The notes: a model not told the origin generated them from the letters alone. Counted from the first letter of the stretch, positions 47,812 through 56,508 are shown. The stretch is DNA of 64,000 nucleotides from Curtobacterium sp. MCLR17_007 (GCF_003234655.2 NZ_CP126272.1:18766-82765); one strand, 5' to 3'. A program made the numbers and translations.

Positions 47812-49433
47812 GCTGCCTTTCGTGTGCGGGCGAGGAGCTGGTCCTTGCGGACCTTGCCGTAGTGACCTCGTGGCAGATCTGCCACGACGTCGATGCGGGT
47901 GGGGATCTTGAAGGCCGCGAGCCGGGTACTGCAGAACTGCCGAAGGTCATCGGTCTGCAGTGCTGTGCCGGGTTCGGGGACGATGAACGCGACGACGGTG
48001 GCGTCGCGGACGGGATCGTCGACACCGACGACGGCGGCGTCGGCGACGTCGGGGTGCTGGCGGAGGACGGTCTCGATCTCGGACGCGGAGATGCTCTGCC
48101 CGCCGGCCTTGATCCGGTCCGCCGCACGGCCGGCGAAGAAGAACCAGCCGTCGGCGTCTCGGGAGCCGTAGTCGCCGGTGCGGAACCATCCGTCGGCGGT
48201 GAACGCGGCGGCGGTGGCGGCCGGGTCCTGCCAGTACCCGGCGGCCAGGGACAGCCCGGGCACGCCCTGGATGAGGATCTCCCCGGTCTCCCCGGTGGGT
48301 ACGGCGGTGCCGTCCGGGCCGGCGATCTTCGCCTGGTAGCCGGGACCGATCCGACCGATCGAGGGCCAGTTCGCGTCGGTGACGGTGTCGGTGATGGTGC
48401 CGGCGATGGTTTCCGTGGAGCCGTAGTTGTTCAGCAGGCGTGCGTGGAACCGTTCCTCGAACAGGGTCTTCTCGGCGTCGGAGATGGGGAGGAAGTAGTG
48501 CACGTGGCGGACGTCGTGCTGCTGCTCGTCCGGGTCGACGGGTTGCAGGAGCATGGTGCGGGCGATCATCGCCATCGCCTGGACGAGTGTTGCCCGCTGC
48601 TCACGCGCCTGCCGCCAGTACCGGGTGGCGCTGTACCGGGTGGCGAGGAGCAGCGTGCTGCCGGCGGTGATGACGGGCATCAGCGCCGAGAGTTGGAAGT
48701 TTGCCAGCGTCACCATCATCGCCGTCAGGTACCGGTCCTGGGTGTGCATGCCCAGTTCCCAGTTGACGTACTCGCCGGCGAAGACGAGGTTCGCCTGCGA
48801 CAGCATCACACCCTTGGGGCGCGCTGTCGTTCCGGACGTGAACATGATCTCCGCCAGATCCGACTCCTGCACGACCTGGGTCTCCCGGAGCCGCTCACCC
48901 TGCTCGGCGACGGCGGCCGCGAAGGCCTGCAGCTCGCCGTGAGACTCGGTGCCGGTGACGAGGGTTGGGATGGACGCCGCGATCGCGGCGGTGTCGGTGT
49001 CGGTGTCGGTGGTGAGAGCGGTGAGGAGGCTGCCGTCGGTGACGATCAGCTGCGCGGTGGTGCGTTCGATCGTGTCGACGCACTCGCGGGGAACGGCGGA
49101 GGGCGCCAGCGGCACCAGGACCGCGCCGATCTTCGCAGCGGCCAGCAGGCAGCCGACGAACACCGCCGAGTTGGGCTGCTGCACCACGACGCGGTCGCCG
49201 GCGCGGACGCCTCGGTCGAGGAACAGGTTCGCGATCTGATTCGTCCACCGGTCGAACTGCTCGTAGGTGGTGTCGGTGACCGTGTCCGCGTCGACGTCGA
49301 TGACGGTCAGGAACGGCTGCGTGGGCCGGTGCGACACCTGCATCGCCCACACGTCGCGCACGGTCCACCCGCGGAACCGTGCACGGTCCGTGGAAGCGGC
49401 GAACCGTGCGGCCGGCTGACCGGCGGAGCTCAC
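47808..49433 (-). CDS. CaiC-like acyl-CoA ligase (AMP-binding family)
   Basis: This 541-aa ANL-superfamily enzyme would convert a carboxylic acid to its CoA thioester through an acyl-AMP. Motifs are IMFTSGTTARPKGVMLS near 195-212, LLNNYGSTETIAG, DGWFRTGDYGSRDADGW with the ribose-binding Asp, and the C-terminal lysine in HYGKVRKDQL. GTG start overlaps the preceding stop. The paired CaiB-like CoA-transferase favours carnitine- or crotonobetaine-like acids, but the acyl pocket cannot be read by eye. Confidence 0.88.
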   Translation of the reverse strand: MSSAGQPAARFAASTDRARFRGWTVRDVWAMQVSHRPTQPFLTVIDVDADTVTDTTYEQFDRWTNQIANLFLDRGVRAGDRVVVQQPNSAVFVGCLLAAAKIGAVLVPLAPSAVPRECVDTIERTTAQLIVTDGSLLTALTTDTDTDTAAIAASIPTLVTGTESHGELQAFAAAVAEQGERLRETQVVQESDLAEIMFTSGTTARPKGVMLSQANLVFAGEYVNWELGMHTQDRYLTAMMVTLANFQLSALMPVITAGSTLLLATRYSATRYWRQAREQRATLVQAMAMIARTMLLQPVDPDEQQHDVRHVHYFLPISDAEKTLFEERFHARLLNNYGSTETIAGTITDTVTDANWPSIGRIGPGYQAKIAGPDGTAVPTGETGEILIQGVPGLSLAAGYWQDPAATAAAFTADGWFRTGDYGSRDADGWFFFAGRAADRIKAGGQSISASEIETVLRQHPDVADAAVVGVDDPVRDATVVAFIVPEPGTALQTDDLRQFCSTRLAAFKIPTRIDVVADLPRGHYGKVRKDQLLARTRKAA

Positions 49434-50664
49434 GCGGACGGACCCTCGTCGGCGAACCGGATCTTCCCGGACGCTTCGAACCGGGCCAGGTCGTCCTCAG
49501 TGAACCCGGCGCGGGTGAGGACGTCGCGGCTGTCGTGGCCGAGGGGGGCGAGCGGCCGCCAGAACCCGCCGGGCCGCTTGCTGAACCGGGGGACGGTGTT
49601 CAGGCCGCGAATGGTGTCGCCGTCGGCGTTCTCCCACTCGATGAAGTTCTCCCGCAGCGCGACGTGCTCCTCGGCGAGGAGGTCGTCGAAGTCGAACGTC
49701 TTCTGCGCGGCGATGCCGTGCTCGGTAAAGTCCTTCTCGACGTCGTCGACGTTCCGCTCGAGGAGGTACTCCTCAAGCTTCTGCTCGATGAGCTGCGCCT
49801 TCGGGGAGGACAGCCACAGCGCGGCGGTGTCGTCGGGGTAGTCCTCGGTGCCCCACAGCTCGCCGAGGCCGATCTGCTCGAGCATGTACTGGTTCTGCGG
49901 TACCCCGTACACCTCGAGAGGCCGAGGAACCCGTCGCGGCACTTGTACTGGCCGATGCCGCAGAGGTTCTGGTTGCGGGCGCCGGCGCGGGGGTAGAGCT
50001 CGCCGGCGTTGAGGTAGTCGAGCATGAAGTACGACCCGACGCGGAGCATCGTTTCGTACATCGCGACGTCGATCGACTCCCCCTCCCCGGTGGCGTTGGC
50101 CCGGTAGACGGCGGCGAGGGCGGAAGAGACGACCATGAGGGCGTTGAAGTAGTCGCCGCTGTACGGGGCGGCGGTCATCGGCTGCTCGGGGCTGCCGTTC
50201 TGATAGGCGTAGCCGGCGTAGTTCTGAATGGTGAGGTCGTACGCGGCGGAGTTCACACGGGCGGGGTCACCCGTGTGACCGAACCCGGAGACGTGCACAA
50301 TCACGAGCTTCGGGTTGTGCTGCCAGAGCAGCTCGTCGGTGATGCCCTTCCGGGCGAAGACGGGACCCTTCGAGGACTCGATGAACACGTCGGCGTCTTC
50401 GATCAGGCGCAGCAACACCTCGCGGCCCTCGTCACTGAACGGGTTCATCGACACGGACCGCTGGTTGCGGCGTTCCATCTCCTTGACGAACCGGGTGTCA
50501 CGCATCGAGTCGCCGGTGCGGGTGTTCTCCACCCAGGTGACGTCGGCGCCCCACTCGGCGAGGAGTTCCGCGGCGGTGGGCGCTGCGATCTCGACGGCCG
50601 AGTAGACGACCTTCATGCCGTCGAGGACACCGAACGAGGGCTTCTGCATGGGGATGCTGGGCAT
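49430..50664 (-). pseudogene. caiB: CaiB-like CoA-transferase, frameshifted
   Basis: A class III CoA-transferase close to CaiB by eye: ATG 50664, GMKVVYSAVEIAAPTAAELL, EWGADVTWVEN, IESSKGPVFARKGITDELLW and QHNPKLVIVHVSGFGHTG follow in order, with GESIDVAMYETMLR after them. The frame changes near 49916-49920. The upstream frame reads CRDGFLGLSR, while the matching C-terminal part (LEVYGVPQNQYMLEQIGL through FWRPLAPLGHDSRDVL) lies in another frame to 49430. A two-base insertion (extra TC in CTCTCGAG on the coding strand) explains it: removing it restores one continuous reading. The C-terminal frame covers 49430 to about 49920. It is a mutation, a sequencing error or, less likely, programmed. 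Confidence 0.85.
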
Positions 50665-50687
50665 GCGGGGTGCTTTCTGTGGAACGA

Positions 50688-50725
50688 GGTGGGCGCGCCC
50701 GAGGGATTCTCGTGGCGCGCCCACC
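50688..50725 (-). terminator. Hairpin between MFS and CaiB-like genes
   Basis: GGTGGGCGCGCC (50688-50699) is the exact complement of GGCGCGCCCACC (50714-50725) around a 14-nt loop. It lies between the transporter stop and the CoA-transferase start, so it may cut back transcription from transporter to enzymes or stabilise an mRNA end. Confidence 0.65.
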
Positions 50726-50738
50726 GGGGTGGTGATGA

Positions 50739-52097
50739 TCAGGCGGGCTCTGCCACGGGGGCCGTGGTGGAGGTGGTGTTCTCTGGCGTGCGGGCTGCTT
50801 CGGCCATGACGGCGTCGTAGCGGGCGTCGAGCTGCTGCTTGTTCCGGTTGACGTAGATGCGCAGGATGACCGCGAAGGACGCTGCGACGATGGCAGAGCC
50901 GGCGAGGATCGCGAAGATCTGCGGGTACGCCGCGTCACCGTGCGCGTCGATCAGGGACCCGAACCAGACCGGGGAGAACGTGTCGGGCAGGAAGCCGACG
51001 ACGGAGAGCAGACCGGTGGCGGTGCCGAAGATCGGCAGCGGGATGCGGCCCTCGGACAGCTGCGAGGAGACGATGCCGTAGACGCCGTTGGCGATGAAGC
51101 CGAGCAGGATGATCAGACCGACTGCGAGGACGACGCTGCCGGCGCTGTGCGGCAGGATCGCGAAGCCGAGCAGCGACGCGGCGCCGATGATTGCGCCGAT
51201 GGCGATGGTCTTCGACGGGGAGTGGGACTTCCGGGCGATGACACCGAAGATCGGGCCGGAGATCAGGGTGATGCCGTAGGAGCGGATGACGCCGATGATC
51301 GACACGACCGCCAGGGAGGCGCCGAGGGTGTTCTGCAGGTAGGGGGTGGTGTAGCTGATGCCGATGTAGACCCAGTAGACGAAGAACATGCAGGCGGCGC
51401 AGAGCCAGATGACCGGGTTCTTCAGCGACGTGCCGACATCCTTGAGGCTGAACGCGTTCTCGGACGCGCCGATCTCGCTCTGGAACTTGGGGATGGCGAT
51501 GTACGCGGTGATGCCGATGAGGAGGATTAGAACGCCGAGGAAGGTCAGCAGCACCTGGATACCGAGGCCGCTGTTCTCGGCGAAGGAGGACACGATGACG
51601 GTGTTGACCAGGCCGATGATGAGGCCCACGGCGCCATACATACCGTAGGAGAGACCGATGTTGGCGGCGTAACCCTCGGTAGTGGAGACCAGGCGAACCA
51701 TCTTGAAGCGGATGCCCCAGAAGATGAGCGTCGTGGTGACGCCCATGCCGAGGAAGATCACCATCAGGGAGCCGTAGGACGGCAGCGTCGCGAACCAGAA
51801 CGTCAGCGCGGCAGAGCCGATGAGGCCGAGGGCGCAGAGGGTGCGGACGCGGATGCGGTTCGCGAGCACCCCGGCGGGCAGGTAGCAGATCGTCGCGGTG
51901 ATCGCGTAGAAGGACTCGAGGTGCCCGAGCTGCTCGTTGGTGACGTGCAGTGCGTCGAGGAGTGGCTGGTAGAAGGTCCACTTCAAGTACACGGGGGTGT
52001 AGATGACGGAGCTGGAGGCGGAGATCAGGACGATCAGGGCGAAGCGTTGGAGCTTGGTGATGTCACCAAGCTGCTTCTCAACGACGGTACGGGCCAC
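50739..52097 (-). CDS. MFS transporter
   Basis: A 452-aa protein with about 12 hydrophobic helices and a central hydrophilic loop near 205-225. NRIRVRTLCALGLIG after the second helix is the usual MFS A-loop region. The C-terminal 30 residues are polar. Starts at GTG 52097. Likely imports the acid that the ligase and CoA-transferase activate. Carnitine itself is usually taken up by BCCT or ABC carriers, so the substrate may differ. Confidence 0.85.
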   Translation of the reverse strand: MARTVVEKQLGDITKLQRFALIVLISASSSVIYTPVYLKWTFYQPLLDALHVTNEQLGHLESFYAITATICYLPAGVLANRIRVRTLCALGLIGSAALTFWFATLPSYGSLMVIFLGMGVTTTLIFWGIRFKMVRLVSTTEGYAANIGLSYGMYGAVGLIIGLVNTVIVSSFAENSGLGIQVLLTFLGVLILLIGITAYIAIPKFQSEIGASENAFSLKDVGTSLKNPVIWLCAACMFFVYWVYIGISYTTPYLQNTLGASLAVVSIIGVIRSYGITLISGPIFGVIARKSHSPSKTIAIGAIIGAASLLGFAILPHSAGSVVLAVGLIILLGFIANGVYGIVSSQLSEGRIPLPIFGTATGLLSVVGFLPDTFSPVWFGSLIDAHGDAAYPQIFAILAGSAIVAASFAVILRIYVNRNKQQLDARYDAVMAEAARTPENTTSTTAPVAEPA

Positions 52098-52208
52098 GAT
52101 TCACGCTCTTTCGGGGAAAGTGGTGCTGAGGGGTTGAGGGGTGGTCGGCACGATGGGAGCGCATGCCGAAAGGGGTGGAGCACGGCCGCCAGGAGGCGGG
52201 GCGGGGTG

Positions 52209-53144
52209 TTACTGCGGACGTTCGCCGGTGAGGGCGCGGCGCGGGTTGTCGACGAGGATCTGGTGGATCTCCTCGTGGGACATCCCGACATCGGCCATGC
52301 GTGGGACGAGTTCGCGGGCGATCCAGGTGTAACCGGGGCCGCCGCGGCGTCGCGGGTGGGTGCGCAGGCACACGTCGTGAGAGATGAGGATCTGATCGAG
52401 GTGGCCGTGCTCGCGGAGGGTCAGCAGGTAGCCGAGAGCGCGTTCGCAGTCGTAGGGCGAGTCGGTGCCGAAGCCGTCGAGCTCCACGTAGACGCCGCGG
52501 CTGGCGAGCTCGAGCTGGTAGTCAGGGCCGGGGACGCCGTCGGAGTGGCCGATGATGATGCGGTGCGCTTCGACGCCCTCGTCCTCAAGGATGTCCAGTT
52601 GCGGCAGGCCTGCCGGGAACCATGCGGCGTGAGTGGAGATGCTCAGGCCGGTCGCGAGGGAGGTCAGCGCGGCGGCGCGGAACGACTTCTCCTCAGTGGG
52701 TGAGATTGATGCGCCGGTGTTGCTGCCGATCTCACCGATGATGCCGGGACGGATGCCGGTGCCGGCGACACCGTTGTTGACCTCGTCGATCATCCGGTCT
52801 GCCAGATCCTGCGGGGTGCTGCGGGCGAAGAGGTCCTCGTCGTAGTACGGCGGCCGGTAGTGGCCGGTGCCCATGACGATCTGCACCCCGGACGCCTTGG
52901 ATACCTCGGCCAGTCGCTGCGGGTCGCGGCCGATCTCCAGGGTGGTCAGGTCGACCAGCGTGGACCCGCCGAGCGCGGCGAAGTCGCGGAGCTCTTCGAT
53001 GGCGAGCGGGCTGTCGTGCAGGATGCCGTTCCCGCGGTACTCCCGCATGACGTCGACGAACACGTGCTCGTGGGGCAGGACCACCCCGAGCTGGTCCGCA
53101 GGGATCGGCCCGGTGACGGTCATCACTTCCGGTGTGGTGGTCAT
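52209..53144 (-). CDS. Phosphotriesterase/lactonase family metal hydrolase
   Basis: A 311-aa amidohydrolase-fold protein: LPHEHVFVDV gives the first HxH, GIIGEIGS the acid that replaces the carboxylated lysine in some family members, STHAAW and IIIGHSDG the next two His, and ISHDVCLR the final Asp. Family members hydrolyse phosphotriesters, lactones and related bonds. As the first gene of the operon it may open a lactone or ester ahead of CoA activation. GGAG lies upstream of the ATG. Confidence 0.85.
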   Translation of the reverse strand: MTTTPEVMTVTGPIPADQLGVVLPHEHVFVDVMREYRGNGILHDSPLAIEELRDFAALGGSTLVDLTTLEIGRDPQRLAEVSKASGVQIVMGTGHYRPPYYDEDLFARSTPQDLADRMIDEVNNGVAGTGIRPGIIGEIGSNTGASISPTEEKSFRAAALTSLATGLSISTHAAWFPAGLPQLDILEDEGVEAHRIIIGHSDGVPGPDYQLELASRGVYVELDGFGTDSPYDCERALGYLLTLREHGHLDQILISHDVCLRTHPRRRGGPGYTWIARELVPRMADVGMSHEEIHQILVDNPRRALTGERPQ

Positions 53145-53206
53145 TGCTCGCGTGTCTCCTCACCACGCCTGGCAGGTGATCGAGACTGCCCGCCAGGGCC
53201 AGTGCT

Positions 53207-53242
53207 TTGCATAATGTGTGATCGGGGTGTCACATCGTGCAA
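53207..53242. promoter_or_regulatory. Candidate IclR-type operator upstream of the catabolic operon
   Basis: TTGCATAATGTG (53207-53218) and CACATCGTGCAA (53231-53242) are inverted arms matching in 10 of 12 positions, 12 nt apart. It lies 63 bp before the phosphotriesterase-like start. The IclR gene lies 170 bp further on the same strand. TTTGCACTATATGCG near 54251 upstream of the IclR gene shares TTGCA. Region 53145-53414 has no gene. Confidence 0.55.
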
Positions 53243-53414
53243 TGAGACAAGCAGGCGGAGCGGGGTGCGGTCAACGCGAGAGCGCCCGAAGCGGGAAGAT
53301 GTTCGAACGCGGTCACCGACGTGAAACATCGCCGAAACGAACGGCACCCCGGGGTGCCACGCAGAGGACACCCCTAGATGCCGACAGGCACCCGAAGAGA
53401 GTTGCGGAAGGGGC

Positions 53415-54230
53415 TTAGTCGGCGACGCGACGGAGCAGGATCAGCTCGAGCTCACGAGCAGCATCGACAGTGGCGCCGCCGAGTTCGTCGAATCGGCTAG
53501 CGGGGACTAGCCGTTCCGGACCCCACAGGTTGATGACAGCCACGACCCGCCCGTGCAGGGACGCGGTTGTAGCGACACCGTTGGAGTAGCTGACGTCCTC
53601 ACCCTCGCAGACGGCGTATCCAACCTCGCGGACACGTGCCAGCTCCGCCTCGAATGCCCTGGGTTCGGTGATGGTCGACTCTGTAAGCCGCGGGAGCCCC
53701 TCTCCGATCACCTGCCGGCGGTCGGCGTCACTCATCTGCGCCAGAACGGCTTTGCCTGGTGAGGACGCGTGCATGGAGATCGCTTGACCGCGCCAGTCGG
53801 GCGATCGGAACTGCGCACTGTCTACCTGGTCGACGTAGGCGATGCTGAATCGCTCGACGAACGCCAGGGACGCGGTCACTCCATGTTGTGTGGCGAGGCG
53901 CTCCAGCAGCGGACGGGCGGCGGTACCGAGCGAATCAACGACCTGGCCACCGACTAGACCGAGGACGCCCAGCCCAAGGCGGTACCCACGAGCGGGCTCA
54001 ACCTTCTCGACCAGCCCGTGTGTCTCGAGCGTGCGCAGCAGCCGCCACGCCGTGGCGGCCTCGAGACCGCAGGCTTCGGCAAGAGCCTTCACTGGAACCG
54101 GCCCCTCTGAGGTCGAGAGTGTCCGCAGCAGCATCACAGCACGATCTACGGACTGGATGGTCTTGCTCTTCCCCAGCGGCAGAGCGGCCCCAGAAGCGGC
54201 GGATGGCGCCATTGTCAGACCGTCCCTCAC
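53415..54230 (-). CDS. IclR-family transcriptional regulator
   Basis: A 271-aa regulator with an N-terminal winged helix (about 22-80: VDRAVMLLRTLSTSEGPVPV, ALAEACGLEAATAWRLLRTL, ETHGLVEKVEPARGYRLG) and the C-terminal effector domain (PLLERLATQHGVTASLAFVE to AISMHASSPGKAVLAQ). It probably controls the downstream catabolic operon in response to its substrate. The frame opens at GTG 54230; ATG 54212 with GAGGG upstream is equally likely. Length fits the family. Confidence 0.9.
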   Translation of the reverse strand: MRDGLTMAPSAASGAALPLGKSKTIQSVDRAVMLLRTLSTSEGPVPVKALAEACGLEAATAWRLLRTLETHGLVEKVEPARGYRLGLGVLGLVGGQVVDSLGTAARPLLERLATQHGVTASLAFVERFSIAYVDQVDSAQFRSPDWRGQAISMHASSPGKAVLAQMSDADRRQVIGEGLPRLTESTITEPRAFEAELARVREVGYAVCEGEDVSYSNGVATTASLHGRVVAVINLWGPERLVPASRFDELGGATVDAARELELILLRRVAD

Positions 54231-54330
54231 TCATACCGTCATCGCGTCTCTTTGCACTATATGCGATGCGGGCGACAGAACCGCCGGTATCAGGCGCCGA
54301 GGGACGAGCTCACGGCGGTACGACACCAAT

Positions 54331-54350
54331 AACCACTACATGTAGTGGTT
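54331..54350. promoter_or_regulatory. 20-bp perfect palindrome upstream of the IclR gene
   Basis: AACCACTACATGTAGTGGTT is identical to its reverse complement. It lies between the IclR gene and the 40-aa basic protein gene. TAGTGGTTGTC (54343-54353) also occurs inside the two conserved hairpin loops at 40524-40534 and 43282-43292. An operator is the natural reading. Confidence 0.6.
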
Positions 54351-54453
54351 GTCGGCGTTTCACTCCCCCATATGTGCCTATCGGTGTGATCCTAAATGTG
54401 GCCGATGGTGTAGAGATCCTGCGCTGGCGGAGCCGGAAAGGAGCGCAGAGATC

Positions 54454-54576
54454 TTGACGAAGGGCAGCAAGGGGAAGGGCCAGTCGCGGAGTTCGATCAC
54501 GGGGAAGTTCGTGAAGCACAGCTACGCGAAGTCGCACCCCAGCACGACGCAGACCTCGCACAAGAAGAGCAAGTAG
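54454..54576 (+). CDS. Small basic protein (40 aa)
   Basis: TTG start; GGAAAGGAGC lies upstream at a rather long spacing. Product MTKGSKGKGQSRSSITGKFV continues to a Lys-rich end (KKSK). I recall short actinobacterial proteins with the SSITGKFV and HPSTTQT pattern, with no known role. It is very basic and likely binds nucleic acid. It converges on the two minus-strand peptides at a shared terminator. Confidence 0.55.
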   Translation: MTKGSKGKGQSRSSITGKFVKHSYAKSHPSTTQTSHKKSK

Positions 54577-54599
54577 CAAGCGCCGTTCAGCGGTAGCTC

Positions 54600-54630
54600 A
54601 ACGGGGAGGGGCGATGCGCCCCTCCCCGTT
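54600..54630. terminator. Bidirectional terminator
   Basis: AACGGGGAGGGGCG (54600-54613), loop ATG, CGCCCCTCCCCGTT (54617-54630): a perfect 14-bp stem between convergent small genes. Plus-strand sequence after it is GCTTGCTCG. Confidence 0.8.
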
Positions 54631-54647
54631 GCTTGCTCGAGATGTCG

Positions 54648-54767
54648 CTACTTCGCCTGCTTCGGAGGCTTGATCTGCGACGACGGCGGACGCACTGCCG
54701 GAGGGCGCTGAACGTTTGCTGGCTGGATGCCGAACTGACCGTCCGGCTTCCGCGCCTTGTCCGTCAC
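54648..54767 (-). CDS. Small Pro/Gln-rich protein (39 aa)
   Basis: GTG 54767 overlaps the stop of the gene before it (GTGA). Product MTDKARKPDGQFGIQPANVQ then a Pro-rich end SSQIKPPKQAK. This end resembles TSQIQPPATSKQQAK at the end of the upstream peptide, so the pair may derive from one duplication. No known function. Confidence 0.5.
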   Translation of the reverse strand: MTDKARKPDGQFGIQPANVQRPPAVRPPSSQIKPPKQAK

Positions 54768-54922
54768 TTCGCCTGCTGCTTTGACGTGGCGGGCGGCTGG
54801 ATCTGCGACGTCGACGTTCGCGTCGCGGGACGGTACTGCACGCGAGCGGCCTGCATGCCTCGCTCGGTCAGCCGCGAAGTCGCCGCGGACTTCCGGTACG
54901 TGCCCTTCGCTGTCTTCGCCAT
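54764..54922 (-). CDS. Small basic protein (52 aa)
   Basis: ATG 54922 has GAAGGAGG 6 nt upstream, which supports translation. Product MAKTAKGTYRKSAATSRLTE, a basic helix-poor peptide ending TSQIQPPATSKQQAK. It couples to the 39-aa gene. No family recognised. Confidence 0.6.
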   Translation of the reverse strand: MAKTAKGTYRKSAATSRLTERGMQAARVQYRPATRTSTSQIQPPATSKQQAK

Positions 54923-54963
54923 GCTGCGCCTCCTTCTAGCATTATGACCGGGAGAGGGGTCCG

Positions 54964-55659
54964 ATGCCTACAAGTGCGCTGGGGGTTGCCTTCTACGTCT
55001 TTGCCCTCTTCCCCGGGGTCGCGTTCATCTTCGCCCGCGAGGGCCACCAGCCCGCAGTCAAGCGCTCGGTGCTCCGTGAAACCGCCGCCCTGGTCTTCGT
55101 CAGTGCAGTCTGTGACGCGATCATCGCCGCGGCCGTCGCGCTCGTCTCGATCTGGTGGGGCACGCTCCGAACACGACTCGGCGAAGTACTCAGCGGGGAT
55201 CTCAGCTGGGTACAGAACAACGTGCCCGCAGCCGTCTTCATTGCCATCGGCGCAGCCGGCTTGGCAACACTGCTGGGTTACTTCCTCGGCTCCCAATGGG
55301 CAGACGCTCACGGCCTGAGCCGCATCTGGAACTCCGCCATCCCCCGCGACACCTCCGCGTGGAAGAAACTCTTCGACAGTGCCCCTGAGGACACCGTCGT
55401 CCAGGTAGCAGCCATCCTCAAATCTGGCGCCTGGATCAGCGGAGAGCTCTACGAGTTCGATGCAGACCCCGACCCGCACCCCCATCGAGCGATCGTTCTC
55501 ACGCAACCTCACTACAAGCCCGCCGACAGTGAAGACGCTGCCCCGCTCGAGGGCGTGGACTGGGTCGTAATCGAAGCGGGCGACATCGAACAGCTGCAAG
55601 CCGCGTTCGTCCAGGTCGAAGGCGAGATCGAGGACACGTCCGAGAACAGCGGCAGCTGA
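54964..55659 (+). CDS. DUF6338-like membrane protein
   Basis: A 231-aa protein with three hydrophobic helices (about 5-22, 40-66, 88-110) and a soluble C-terminal half: WKKLFDSAPEDTVVQVAAIL, GAWISGELYEFDADPDPHPH, VDWVVIEAGDIEQLQAAFVQ. That layout and the 'variant of ribbon fold' tail are what I recall of DUF6338 proteins. Role unknown; these often lie in defence or mobile regions. Confidence 0.7.
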   Translation: MPTSALGVAFYVFALFPGVAFIFAREGHQPAVKRSVLRETAALVFVSAVCDAIIAAAVALVSIWWGTLRTRLGEVLSGDLSWVQNNVPAAVFIAIGAAGLATLLGYFLGSQWADAHGLSRIWNSAIPRDTSAWKKLFDSAPEDTVVQVAAILKSGAWISGELYEFDADPDPHPHRAIVLTQPHYKPADSEDAAPLEGVDWVVIEAGDIEQLQAAFVQVEGEIEDTSENSGS

Positions 55660-55681
55660 CACTCCCCTTCAACCACCGCGG

Positions 55682-56176
55682 TCAGGGTTGCCGACGCGAC
55701 GCTCGTGAACGCCGCACCCGCGACGCACGCGACATCTCCTTGGCGAGAGCGTCTTGATACGCACCGAGCCACGTCACCGCAGTCATCTTGCGGATGTGCG
55801 CCGCAACAGCAGCACGGATGATCGACGCGACCGCGACAATCACCGCGATCGCCTCTAGTAGAGGGATGAGCGTCAGCCAACCGTCGAACTGCGTGCCGGC
55901 GTTCAACAGCCCAAACGCGAAGCCTAGAACGGCGATCATCAGCGCGGTGAGCGAGATGCCCACCTCCGCACCGTTCGAGGCGTGCGCACGCAGCACGCCA
56001 AGAACCGCTATCCGAACCCCAGGCTCCGAAGCTGTCCCAGCGATGAATCGATCTACGCCGGTGGCAGTGAGTCTCACTTCAGGCCCCGTCGGGAGGTAGG
56101 CGACGGCTTCCGGGAGCACCGCATCCGTGATGTACGGAACGAACCGGCTTCTGATCATCGAGGGGCTCTTCTTCAT
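55682..56176 (-). CDS. Membrane protein (164 aa)
   Basis: ATG 56176: MKKSPSMIRSRFVPYITDAV. Two membrane helices (about 78-97 and 103-128) are followed by a basic tail (RASRVRRSRASRRQP). The open frame continues upstream but crosses the repeat motif at 56197, so I keep the internal ATG. It converges with the DUF6338-like gene. No family. Confidence 0.6.
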   Translation of the reverse strand: MKKSPSMIRSRFVPYITDAVLPEAVAYLPTGPEVRLTATGVDRFIAGTASEPGVRIAVLGVLRAHASNGAEVGISLTALMIAVLGFAFGLLNAGTQFDGWLTLIPLLEAIAVIVAVASIIRAAVAAHIRKMTAVTWLGAYQDALAKEMSRASRVRRSRASRRQP

Positions 56177-56196
56177 GGCGTGACCGTATCGATGTC

Positions 56197-56228
56197 GCGT
56201 CTCGCTAGCCGATCGGTCAACGAGACGC
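56197..56228. repeat. Inverted motif CGTCTCG-N16-CGAGACG, copy 2
   Basis: GCGTCTCG (56197-56204), CTAGCCGATCGGTCAA, CGAGACGC (56221-56228). Arms and spacer length equal copy 1 at 2911-2940, with 25 of 30 bases identical over the shared part. It lies in the divergent promoter region between genes starting at 56176 and 56247. Confidence 0.55.
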
Positions 56229-56246
56229 GGAGCATAGAGTCGAGCG

Positions 56247-56459
56247 ATGAGTTCCCTGACCTTCTTCTGGGTTGGCGTTGGGACATTCGTCATGTGCTCA
56301 GCGCTCTTCGTCGTCGGTTTCGTTGTGGCGTTGCGCGCAGGACTCATCGGTCGGGACGACGCATGGAAGACGCCGCCGGCTCGTCGATGGTTTGTGTCCG
56401 GCTTTGTGATGCTCGGAGTCACTGCCCTGCTTCTCGCGGGCTTCCTCTTCTTGCCGTAG
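56247..56459 (+). CDS. Two-helix membrane protein (70 aa)
   Basis: Two strong helices (about 5-30 and 48-69) with a loop RAGLIGRDDAWKTPPARRW. No signature. It begins 19 bp after the inverted motif copy 2 and probably has its own promoter overlapping it. Function unknown. Confidence 0.6.
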   Translation: MSSLTFFWVGVGTFVMCSALFVVGFVVALRAGLIGRDDAWKTPPARRWFVSGFVMLGVTALLLAGFLFLP

Positions 56460-56508
56460 CAGGGCAGCACGAGCGCAGCGTCCGTCACGCTGCCCGCTCG
56501 ACCATCCG

